From Clostridiales bacterium (GTDB lineage: Bacteria; Bacillota; Clostridia; Oscillospirales; JAAYOS01): a stretch of 6,311 nucleotides of DNA. Below, piece after piece: positions 1-6,031 of this stretch. How positions within the stretch are numbered: position 1 is the first letter of the stretch; every line of letters begins with the position of its first letter. Below the pieces are notes generated by a model. That model was given only the letters and a program-made list of their open reading frames with translations, ran no database searches and was not told where the DNA came from. Both the position numbers and the translations under genes were made by a program. The stretch covers positions 1-6,311 of the forward strand of contig JAAYMG010000334.1 of NCBI GenBank assembly GCA_012521525.1, given 5' to 3'.

Positions 1-325
1 CCATGTAGGCAGTTCTTGTGTAGTAAAACTGAGCTCCTGTATTTTCGGGATCGAGGTGCTCCGCACCTGCGACCCATCCGTCCTCAGCCCTCAAAGCTTC
101 TTCGGCTTTTACCGCATCCTCCGCTCCTATTATAAGCGAATAGACGCGGTCCGCCTTCTCCGTTACCGCTGCCAGAGCCTTACTCCTGCTGCCCGCTGTG
201 AAAATGCCCTTGACACTGACATTCGTAAGCGCCAAAAATGCGACGGCGATTATAGATATGATGAGTATACAGATTATTACTTCGACGAAAGTCAAGCCTT
301 CACTGCATGATAAGCGGTGCTTCAT
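1..325 (-). CDS. Type IV prepilin / minor pilin, N-terminal part (3' end beyond window)
   Basis: Reading the complement gives an open frame that runs off the left edge after about 108 codons. The protein begins MKHRLSCSEG, followed by LTFVEVIICILIISIIAVAF. This is a class III (prepilin peptidase) signal: basic leader, Gly at -1, Glu at +5, then a hydrophobic helix of about 20 residues. The peptidase should cut after Gly10 and methylate the new N-terminus, and the subunit should then enter the pilus or its tip. After the helix come Ala- and charge-rich residues (KALAAVTEKADRVYS) typical of the amphipathic half of a pilin helix. The chosen ATG overlaps the upstream stop codon as ATGA, which suggests translational coupling. 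An in-frame ATG four codons earlier (base 337) would give a 14-residue leader and is a real alternative. The fold resembles PilV/GspI-type minor pilins, but the C-terminus is missing, so major versus minor pilin cannot be settled. Confidence 0.85.
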   Translation of the reverse strand, partial: MKHRLSCSEGLTFVEVIICILIISIIAVAFLALTNVSVKGIFTAGSRSKALAAVTEKADRVYSLIIGAEDAVKAEEALRAEDGWVAGAEHLDPENTGAQFYYTRTAYM

Positions 326-2163
326 CCTTTTTTCCATATCCCGTTTACCCGCCAGTTTGTTCTTTCGTCCTCGGTAGGCTCGATAAAGACAGGGAGGTCG
401 TCCACACGCATCTCCTCATATCTCAGGGTGCCGCTGGTTGCGGAAAACGTATCTGCGATAATACCGCCTATGATATGGACCCCGCCGTCCATTTTTACGG
501 CGGCATTCGGTGCAAAAATCAACGCCCCGTCAAGGTTTGAGCCGCCCGACACATTTACCGTCTTTCCGCCGGTCACTATGCAGCCGCCGTATCTCGCCCC
601 GCCGGTAACCGATATCGAAGCACGCGTATCAGGTGCAATTATGTGGCCGTTGAGCCTGGCCCCTCCCATGATCTCGACTTTTTTCCCCGCGGTAATGACG
701 TTGCCGTCAAGAATCGATCCGCCGTAAACGGAAAACTCGGCATCGGTATTGCTCAAGTACATATCACCGGTCAGTTTTGCGGCGGCTATTTCGGTTTTCT
801 TCCCGTTTGAGAATATGTCAGTCCTGATATCTCCGGTCAGGGACCTGTTGCCGGAATATTTAATGTTTGCGTTTTGATTGAGCGCAAACAGGGTCCCGTC
901 ATGTGACAGGCCGTTGAATGTTATACTTTTCCCGCCGACAATGATATCACCGCTGATATCGGTCGGGTAACCTGTATCAAGGCTCGCGTCAGGGGCAAAA
1001 ATCGTCGCAGCGATCGCCGAACCGCTTCCCAGGCTGATTTCTTTACCTGCATAGTATATGGTCAGGCGCTCGCTGTCTCCGTTTGCATTGATCATAGTCC
1101 GCGAGCCCCTGTCAAGGCCGCTGTTGACTACCAGAAGCAAGTTCCCCGTCCCATCGATCCGGAGCGTTCCCGACGACTCAAACTTGTCCACGACGACTGC
1201 CGCATCGCCGCTGAGGCTAAGCGTCAGGACATCGTTCCAGCCGAGGGAAATCCGCCTGAAGCCTTGTATCGTCCCCGGAGCAACGTTCACGACTCCGCCG
1301 GTCAGAACACTGTCAGACCACACGACTGATGAATCGTCCGGGAGTCCGGGTATTTCGGGAATATTCGGGGCTCCGGGCAAAGCAGGTACGGCCGGCATCC
1401 TGATTTCGTTGCCGAAGTGTATTTCCTCCCAGTCCGCATCCCTGTTCTGCGGATACTCGACCTCCGCTTCCGGCCCGAGATAAAGTATGCCGGGGCCTCC
1501 GTCATCAGATACTATCCTTGACGAGTAGTTAAATAGAACGGGCCCTTTGTTCGTTCCGGCCTGGCCTATGATGTACGGACTTCCGCTCCCGAGGTCTATT
1601 GTCGAGCTCACAAAAAGGACATAGTTTGTTGTACCGTCTTTTGATATGACCGCGGGGATATCGCTCCCGATAGTGTCACTTCCGCCTTCAACGCTCCTGA
1701 TGATATCTGTCATCGATATAATGAACTGGATATTGGTTGCCGTCTTCTCTTTTCCTGAGCCGCCGCTAATTCCCGTGGCGTTGACGGTAAAAACGGTTTC
1801 ATCTTTTTCTTCGTCGTTTTCAATATTAATGGTAAACGCGAAATCGTAGGCTTCGCTTCCGTCCGGGTTATACATAGGACTTGTGCTCAGCTGCGGGTTG
1901 CCCAGCTTGCCGTAGTATGTATCATCGGTTTCAAATCTGTCTTCGACATCAACGAGTATAAGCCCCATGGCTATTTCGACGGCTGATCTTGCATTGTAGT
2001 ATGCCTTGGATTCCATCTCGCTTGTCTGGGATGCCCTGATCCCCGCCGCCGAGGTCTGCCACAGGATGATACCGGCGGCAGCGATAACAGTTGCGAGGAA
2101 AATTACGTAAATGAGCGCAACTCCTCTATTTGATTTTAAGTACGTAAGCAGGGATTTTTTCAT
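322..2163 (-). CDS. PilX/GspK-like minor pilin with long beta-solenoid (DUF7305-like) C-terminal domain
   Basis: This is a 613-residue pilin-like protein. Residues 1-14 form a basic leader ending in Gly14; residues 15-36 are a hydrophobic helix (VALIYVIFLATVIAAAG). Position +5 is Tyr, not Glu, as in GspK and many PilX N-terminal-domain proteins, which need not contact the subunit ahead and can cap a pilus tip. The next stretch (SKAYYNARSAVEIAM, 52-66) matches the conserved helix after the PilX segment. Residues 70-250 form a mixed beta region. Residues 256-275 are a linker with Pro at every third residue. Residues 285-420 resemble the DUF7305 domain of PilX-type proteins, recognised from memory. 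Residues 405-585 add beta-solenoid rungs of 18-22 residues, ending in a YEE motif like the family's terminal YDE. The ATG has a strong ribosome site, AGAGGAG, four bases upstream. Likely role: tip subunit or adhesin; the family is fairly sure, the function inferred. Confidence 0.82.
   Translation of the reverse strand: MKKSLLTYLKSNRGVALIYVIFLATVIAAAGIILWQTSAAGIRASQTSEMESKAYYNARSAVEIAMGLILVDVEDRFETDDTYYGKLGNPQLSTSPMYNPDGSEAYDFAFTINIENDEEKDETVFTVNATGISGGSGKEKTATNIQFIISMTDIIRSVEGGSDTIGSDIPAVISKDGTTNYVLFVSSTIDLGSGSPYIIGQAGTNKGPVLFNYSSRIVSDDGGPGILYLGPEAEVEYPQNRDADWEEIHFGNEIRMPAVPALPGAPNIPEIPGLPDDSSVVWSDSVLTGGVVNVAPGTIQGFRRISLGWNDVLTLSLSGDAAVVVDKFESSGTLRIDGTGNLLLVVNSGLDRGSRTMINANGDSERLTIYYAGKEISLGSGSAIAATIFAPDASLDTGYPTDISGDIIVGGKSITFNGLSHDGTLFALNQNANIKYSGNRSLTGDIRTDIFSNGKKTEIAAAKLTGDMYLSNTDAEFSVYGGSILDGNVITAGKKVEIMGGARLNGHIIAPDTRASISVTGGARYGGCIVTGGKTVNVSGGSNLDGALIFAPNAAVKMDGGVHIIGGIIADTFSATSGTLRYEEMRVDDLPVFIEPTEDERTNWRVNGIWKKG
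409..951 (-). repeat. Protein-level tandem repeat: about nine beta-solenoid rungs with an alternating two-type pattern
   Basis: Residues 405-585 of the minor pilin divide into rungs that each begin with Gly, at residues 405, 423, 444, 466, 487, 506, 527, 546 and 567. One rung type carries a Gly-Lys turn (VGGKSITF, NGKKTEIA, AGKKVEIM, GGKTVNVS). The other carries an Asn/Asp-Ala turn (NQNANIKY, NTDAEFSV, PDTRASIS, PNAAVKMD). They alternate, giving a super-repeat of about 40 residues (same-type spacing 39, 43, 40, and 43, 40, 40). Most rungs end with a Gly-Gly turn and a hydrophobic residue before the next Gly. The repeat is diverged at DNA level, so it is an old protein repeat and not a recent tandem duplication. 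Confidence 0.8.
1339..1398 (-). repeat. Proline-every-third-residue linker in the minor pilin
   Basis: Residues 256-275 place Pro at 257, 260, 263, 266, 269, 272 and 275 with no break. Each of the six intervening pairs is a small or polar residue followed by a hydrophobic one (AVP, ALP, GAP, NIP, EIP, GLP). Such spacing favours a stiff polyproline-II-like rod. It separates the membrane-proximal half of the protein from the DUF7305-like and solenoid half. Confidence 0.85.
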
Positions 2164-2167
2164 GAAA

Positions 2168-2174
2168 CTCCTCT
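2168..2174 (-). promoter_or_regulatory. Ribosome binding site of the PilX-like gene
   Basis: The complement reads AGAGGAG followed by TTTC and the ATG at 2163. This is the strongest Shine-Dalgarno match in the window and fixes the start of the 613-residue protein. It lies in the 18-base gap after the pilB stop codon. Confidence 0.8.
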
Positions 2175-2181
2175 CGTTTCT

Positions 2182-3855
2182 CTACACAATTACCCTGAGT
2201 ATCTCTTCGACGGATGTGATGCCCTGCCTGACTTTGTTCAGACCGTCGGCGCGCATCGTTATCATGCCGTCATCCTCAGCGGTGCTCTGAATGGCCGCCA
2301 ATGAGGCGTCCCGAATGACCAGCTTCCTGATATTTTCTGTGACCGTTAAAAGTTCAAAAATACCCGTCCTTCCTAAGTAACCGGTGTTATTGCAGTGGAT
2401 GCATCCGACGGGCTTGAATATAGTAACCGAATCTTCTTCCGGAGCAAGCGGAAAGTCCGGAACAAGTTCCGCTATTTCTTTCCCTGATAAGTGATACGGC
2501 TGTTTGCAGCGCGGGCACAGGACACGGACCAGCCTCTGCGCCAATACGCCCGCAAGGGACGAAGAAATAAGGTAAGGCTCCACTCCCATTTCGATCAGTC
2601 GTATGACACTGCTTGCCGCATTGTTCGTGTGGAGAGTGGACAGGACCAGGTGTCCCGTGAGTGCTGACTCGACAGCGATTTTTGCCGTTTCCGCGTCCCT
2701 TATCTCACCGACCATGATGATATCGGGGTCGTTTCGCAGGATGGACCTGAGACCGGACGCGAAGGTCATCCCGGCCTTCTCGTTCATCTGGATCTGGTTT
2801 ATCCCGACGATCCTGCGCTCAATCGGGTCCTCAAGCGTGATAATATTTTTATCGGGTGTGTTCAACTCCTTGAGCATGGCGTAAAGTGTCGTGCTCTTTC
2901 CGCTTCCGGTGGGACCGGTCACGAGGATGAAACCGTAAGGAAGCTTCATCATTTTTTCGTATGTCTCGAACGACTGCTGCGGAAAGCCCAGCTCCCGGAT
3001 GTTGAATATCTTCTCGTCCCTCGGCAGCATCCTGATCGTCAGGGACTCCCCGTATGCCGAAGGCAGAGTGGCAATTCGGATATCGACATTCTTATCTTCT
3101 ATTCGGACTGTCGCACGCCCGTCCTGGGGGACCCGCTTCTCGGAAATGTCCATACCCCCAAGGACCTTGATCCTGGATGTGATTGCCGCGTGCATGCGCA
3201 TGGGCTGAGTCATCATCTCGTGCAGAACGCCGTCTATGCGGTACCGGACTCTCATGTTTTTTTCCTGGGACTCAATGTGTATGTCGCTTGCGTTCGTTCT
3301 GAGGGCCGCGCTTAAAATCTGATTGACCATTTGCACTGCCGGCGGGTCGACCGATTCGGATATCGCAACGACTTCTTCCTGTACCGGGGGCTCGGGCACC
3401 TCTTCAACCGGGGCATCAAGCTTAAGGTTGATCAGGTTGTTGAGAACTGATTCGATCTCTGTGTCCGACACGACTATGGGCCTGATAACGAGCCCGGTGA
3501 GCAGCCCCAAATCATCAATTGCAACAACGTCGTTGGGGTTCTCCATTGCGACATACAGCTCGTTTCCCCTGACCGATATTGGGACCGCCCTGTACTTCAA
3601 AGCGGCCTCGGTGCCGATCAGAGAGACGGCCCCGGGGTCTATTTCCACGTCGTTGAGGGACATGAAGTCAAAACCGGTCTTTGTCGCGAGCGCCCGGGCG
3701 ATCTCTTCCTCTTTGCAGTAGCCCTTGTTTACGAGTATCGTACCGAGCTTTTCGCGGGTCTGCTTCTGGATCTCCAGCGCTTCGTCGACTTGTTCCGGAG
3801 TTACTATTCCTTCCCTTACCAACAAATGTCCCAGCGATAACCTACCGTCAGCCAT
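2182..3855 (-). CDS. pilB: PilB/GspE-family pilus extension ATPase
   Basis: This 557-residue, full-length hexameric ATPase should power pilin insertion at the cytoplasmic face of the PilC platform. Residues 7-59 are two 24-residue MshEN motifs, within an N-terminal domain reaching about 145. An acidic, Pro-rich linker (147-166, EEVPEPPVQEE) follows. The N2 domain begins near 171 (SDIHIE 190-195, RYRIDGVLHEM 204-214). The ATPase core has Walker A GPTGSGKS (314-321), Asp box IITLEDPIE (338-346), Walker B DIIMVGEIRD (378-387) and His box TGHLVLSTLHTNNA (400-413). The zinc tetracysteine is Cys447, Cys450, Cys485 and Cys488, followed by TGYLGRTGIFELL. All catalytic motifs are intact. Its zinc site and N-terminal domain distinguish it from the retraction ATPase PilT, and no pilT is in the window. 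Adjacent pilM, pilN and pilO favour PilB over GspE. The stop is TAG, 18 bases before the next gene. Confidence 0.94.
   Translation of the reverse strand: MADGRLSLGHLLVREGIVTPEQVDEALEIQKQTREKLGTILVNKGYCKEEEIARALATKTGFDFMSLNDVEIDPGAVSLIGTEAALKYRAVPISVRGNELYVAMENPNDVVAIDDLGLLTGLVIRPIVVSDTEIESVLNNLINLKLDAPVEEVPEPPVQEEVVAISESVDPPAVQMVNQILSAALRTNASDIHIESQEKNMRVRYRIDGVLHEMMTQPMRMHAAITSRIKVLGGMDISEKRVPQDGRATVRIEDKNVDIRIATLPSAYGESLTIRMLPRDEKIFNIRELGFPQQSFETYEKMMKLPYGFILVTGPTGSGKSTTLYAMLKELNTPDKNIITLEDPIERRIVGINQIQMNEKAGMTFASGLRSILRNDPDIIMVGEIRDAETAKIAVESALTGHLVLSTLHTNNAASSVIRLIEMGVEPYLISSSLAGVLAQRLVRVLCPRCKQPYHLSGKEIAELVPDFPLAPEEDSVTIFKPVGCIHCNNTGYLGRTGIFELLTVTENIRKLVIRDASLAAIQSTAEDDGMITMRADGLNKVRQGITSVEEILRVIV
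3679..3837 (-). other. MshEN (c-di-GMP-binding type) tandem motif region of PilB
   Basis: Residues 7-30 (starting SLGHLLVREGIV, ending LEIQ) and 36-59 (starting KLGTILVNKGYC, ending LATK) are two 24-residue motifs separated by exactly five residues (KQTRE). This matches the known MshEN layout RLGxxLVxxG...L..AL..Q. The first-position Arg is Ser in motif I and Lys in motif II, and the final Gln of motif II is Lys. The fold is therefore clear, but c-di-GMP binding is uncertain. Confidence 0.8.
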
Positions 3856-3866
3856 TATTAAGAAAG

Positions 3867-3875
3867 CCTTCCTTT
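3867..3875 (-). promoter_or_regulatory. Ribosome binding site of pilB (long spacing)
   Basis: The complement reads AAAGGAAGG, 11 bases before the ATG at 3855. It lies within the 21-base gap after the pilO stop. The spacing is somewhat longer than ideal, but the match is good and no nearer start fits the N-terminal MshEN motif. Confidence 0.6.
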
Positions 3876-3876
3876 G

Positions 3877-4413
3877 TTATGTAGTGATGTAACTGAACGC
3901 GCTTGCATTGACAACAACTTCGAGAGTACCCGAATCTTCGTTTACCGAGATTGTGAAACCCGTCAGCAAGATATACCTGTCAGACTCCTGAAGCTGTTGC
4001 AGGATTTGAACCAACGTTTCGTAGTCGGTCACCATATAGATCGTGAAAGGCATTTCGATATAGCCGTTATTCTCCTCGCGGGAATGGAATTTTATATCGA
4101 CCACATATCCGGATGTATTTTCAAAAACACCGTTTATAACTGAGATCAGCCCGGCTTCATCAGGCTCCGAAGGCATCCGGGCACGCATTTTCTCCTCGAA
4201 ATCCGAATCGGAATTTTCCTCGCGCTGCTTCCGGATGGCGGAGAGCTCGGACAAAAGAGTGCGATTCCTCTGCTCTTCGGCCAGAGTCTTGTCCAGCAGC
4301 GTATCGTAATCCTCCCACTGCCGATAGCCAAGGAACCAGCATACGGCAACGACTATGACCATAACGATTATGATCACGGCTTTTGCGTCCAGATACTCAT
4401 TTATGTCTTTCAC
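3877..4413 (-). CDS. pilO: PilO-like type IV pilus alignment protein (GTG start)
   Basis: This 178-residue protein has a short cytoplasmic tail (1-10), one membrane helix (about 12-30, AVIIIVMVIVVAVCWFLGY), a charged coiled-coil (about 32-68) and a small outer alpha/beta domain (about 85-178). The outer domain shows the PilO pattern: an RMPSEPDEAGLIS segment, GYVVDIKFHSREE, IEMPFTIYMVTDYETLVQILQQLQ and a closing strand GTLEVVVNASAF. PilO pairs with PilN outside the membrane and links PilM to the rest of the machine. Its length is near the family norm of about 200. The start is GTG, backed by AAGGGGG nine bases upstream; an in-frame TGA lies just before, so no longer start is possible. The gene sits 42 bases after pilN and 21 before pilB. 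No pilP or pilQ follows. PilO sequences are poorly conserved, so the call rests on topology and order as well as motifs. Confidence 0.86.
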   Translation of the reverse strand: MKDINEYLDAKAVIIIVMVIVVAVCWFLGYRQWEDYDTLLDKTLAEEQRNRTLLSELSAIRKQREENSDSDFEEKMRARMPSEPDEAGLISVINGVFENTSGYVVDIKFHSREENNGYIEMPFTIYMVTDYETLVQILQQLQESDRYILLTGFTISVNEDSGTLEVVVNASAFSYITT

Positions 4414-4422
4414 CAGTGCCCG

Positions 4423-4429
4423 CCCCCTT
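4423..4429 (-). promoter_or_regulatory. Ribosome binding site supporting the GTG start of pilO
   Basis: The complement reads AAGGGGG nine bases before the GTG at 4413, with a further GGG closer in. No ATG is available between the upstream in-frame TGA and the membrane segment except internal ones within the helix, so GTG is the likely start. Confidence 0.65.
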
Positions 4430-4455
4430 TCGGATCAAATATCGGATACAGCATC

Positions 4456-5043
4456 TCAAGGATTGGTTATGGAAACCCTGAACTCAAACCGGATCCGGTC
4501 CGAAGGCCCGGTGCTGTCCTCCCTTTCAGGGCTGCCCGTTGAGTTGATATCTCCCGCTGTCAAATACGAAAAAGTCACCTTGTCCAGACCGTCGATTTCA
4601 CCCAATGCGGTAACCCATCCGGTTATCGACTCGTACCTTTCCGCGCTTGCCTGGATCACACACGCCCTTTCATCGCCCGAGCCTGACATGGACAAGCTGG
4701 ATATAAGCACGTCATCAGGGGCACTGTTGCAGATCAGGACAAGATATTTGACATAATCGATCCCGGAGTCCTCGATACGGTCGATGATCAGGTCGATCTC
4801 GGTCGCATAAGCCATTGGGGATTCGGGGTCGCTCATTTTCCGTATAGTATCAGCCAGGTTAGCATTTGCCCGCGACATCGAGTCGAGCTGTTGGGCCTGC
4901 CTGACTCCGAGTTCGACGAAAAGCCTGTAGATCAATATGACCACAACAAGCAGGATAATAAGACCGTAAATGACACGGTTTTTGATCTTCTGGTTCTTCT
5001 TGTTTTTTATATAGGCTTGCGGGAGTAAATTGACCTTGTACAT
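4456..5043 (-). CDS. pilN: PilN-like type IV pilus alignment protein
   Basis: This 195-residue protein begins MYKVNLLPQAY. The NLLP peptide near the N-terminus is the PilN hallmark that docks in the groove of PilM. A basic stretch (KNKKNQKIKNR, 13-23) precedes one membrane helix (about 24-43, VIYGLIILLVVVILIYRLFV), and a coiled-coil runs from about 46 to 92. The outer domain (about 100-195) shows the usual order: LVLICNSAPDDVLISSLSMSG, a strand ACVIQASA, a helix ESITGWVTALGEI and closing strands ending FEFRVSI. Residues 164-183 form a Gly/Ser/acidic insertion before the last strand, probably a flexible loop. The ATG lies 15 bases after the pilM stop with only a weak ribosome site (GGGATGAAG), so translation is probably coupled to pilM. 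In type II secretion, PilM and PilN are fused as GspL; here they are separate, which favours a T4P. Confidence 0.9.
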   Translation of the reverse strand: MYKVNLLPQAYIKNKKNQKIKNRVIYGLIILLVVVILIYRLFVELGVRQAQQLDSMSRANANLADTIRKMSDPESPMAYATEIDLIIDRIEDSGIDYVKYLVLICNSAPDDVLISSLSMSGSGDERACVIQASAERYESITGWVTALGEIDGLDKVTFSYLTAGDINSTGSPEREDSTGPSDRIRFEFRVSITNP

Positions 5044-5058
5044 AGCTTCATCCCGTTA

Positions 5059-6015
5059 TCAGTTATTGTTCAGCGCAAGCGATATGCAGGAATCGAACTC
5101 TTCGGGAGGAGAACTGCCCCGCCTTGCGTCCGGTTCGAAGAGCCTGAGGAACTCCACGCTGGAATGCAGCTCACTGTCGATATCGGAAGATAAATACCTA
5201 TGCAAGGCAGACCCTCCGGTTATGTATATGTAATTCACTTCACGTCTGTTTTGTACGCGATAGTAATTGATAGTCGCGTTTATGTTTCGTATGATGTCGT
5301 TCCGCATCGCCTCAATATTGCTCAGGAAGAGGGTCTCCCCTCCCGTTGCTGCTTTAAGCAGCGATATCACTTCCGAGTTCAGGTTCAGATACCTCAGAAA
5401 AGCGATGGAACGATTCTCGAATACTATATGGTAAACACTCTTCTTCCCGATCCGTACAGCCATAAAATCGGGCCTGTCGATTCGGCTGAGCACGGCATTT
5501 GCATAGGCGACCTGACTCGGCATGATCGCATTTACAGATAAGGAAGAGGCCTTTGTTACGTCCAGAATCCGCTGAATCGATTTCTTGTTCACGGCACACA
5601 GCAGCACATTTACCCTGCTGCCGTCCTCATCCTCGGATTCGCCCACCGTTACGTAGTCCAGCTCCAGCTCGGACACAGGCACCGGGATATGTTCCTGCGC
5701 ATTCAACAGCACGAGGCCTCGCTGCTTGCCTTCGTCGACCTTAGGAAACGAGGCGAAGCGCAATATGGTAGTCTGGTTGTCGAGCCCGAACACGGCTTTC
5801 CTTGCGGTAAAGCCAGCGTCATTATACATATTAACGAATGCATCCTCAAACGCGTCCTCGTCGACGACCACTCCTTCGTTCAGGACCGAGCGGTCAAGCT
5901 CAGCGGTGTAATACCTGGATATATAAAACCGGTTCTTTCCGATCAAATTCAGTTCAACGGCGTGCAGGTCGTCTCTGCCGATCTCGATTCCCAATACCTT
6001 TTTGTTCCCAAACAT
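5059..6015 (-). CDS. pilM: PilM-like actin-fold type IV pilus assembly protein
   Basis: This 318-residue cytoplasmic protein has the actin/FtsA fold. Phosphate-1 loop: VLGIEIGRDDLHAVEL (7-22). A family segment follows at about 98-121 (LVLLNAQEHIPVPVSELELDY), then phosphate-2 region MAVRIGKKSVYHIVF (185-199) with FLRYLNL after it, and the adenosine loop YIYITGGSALHRYL (262-275). The C-terminus SCISLALNNN matches the usual closing helix. PilM should bind the NLLP peptide of PilN, encoded next, and connect the PilN/PilO pair to the cytoplasmic motor. The start is the ATG giving MFGNKK, with AGAGGG five bases upstream, 16 bases after the pilC stop. A TTG ten codons earlier would overlap pilC and lacks a ribosome site, so it is rejected. 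The phosphate loops depart from the usual DIG pattern, so ATP binding may be weak. Length is a little under the usual 350. Confidence 0.92.
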   Translation of the reverse strand: MFGNKKVLGIEIGRDDLHAVELNLIGKNRFYISRYYTAELDRSVLNEGVVVDEDAFEDAFVNMYNDAGFTARKAVFGLDNQTTILRFASFPKVDEGKQRGLVLLNAQEHIPVPVSELELDYVTVGESEDEDGSRVNVLLCAVNKKSIQRILDVTKASSLSVNAIMPSQVAYANAVLSRIDRPDFMAVRIGKKSVYHIVFENRSIAFLRYLNLNSEVISLLKAATGGETLFLSNIEAMRNDIIRNINATINYYRVQNRREVNYIYITGGSALHRYLSSDIDSELHSSVEFLRLFEPDARRGSSPPEEFDSCISLALNNN

Positions 6016-6020
6016 AAGCA

Positions 6021-6026
6021 CCCTCT
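6021..6026 (-). promoter_or_regulatory. Ribosome binding site that decides the pilM start
   Basis: The complement reads AGAGGG then five bases (TGCTT) and ATG at 6015. This supports the MFGNKK start over the upstream TTG at 6045, which has no such site and lies inside the end of pilC. Confidence 0.75.
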
Positions 6027-6031
6027 GCAAA

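Noticed and set aside
56..310. 84-codon plus-strand open frame near the left edge
   Set aside because: Lies entirely opposite the prepilin, whose cleavage signal and hydrophobic helix are unmistakable on the minus strand.
317..727. 136-codon plus-strand open frame opposite the minor pilin
   Set aside because: It is antisense to the well-supported solenoid coding frame. Its Pro/Ser/Thr-rich product is the expected antisense reading of Gly- and Ala-rich rungs, and it has no recognisable domain.
1058..1483. 141-codon plus-strand open frame
   Set aside because: Shadow of the minor pilin in the opposite strand; no ribosome site or family resemblance, and composition follows the real gene.
3323..3721. 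132-codon plus-strand open frame, Ser/Thr-rich
   Set aside because: Antisense to the MshEN-linker part of pilB; low-complexity product with no start signals.
5348..5362. Near-perfect palindrome GCTGCTTTAAGCAGC
   Set aside because: Falls inside the pilM coding frame, has almost no loop and no T-tract, and no partner copy was seen. Most likely coincidence of Leu/Lys/Ala codons.
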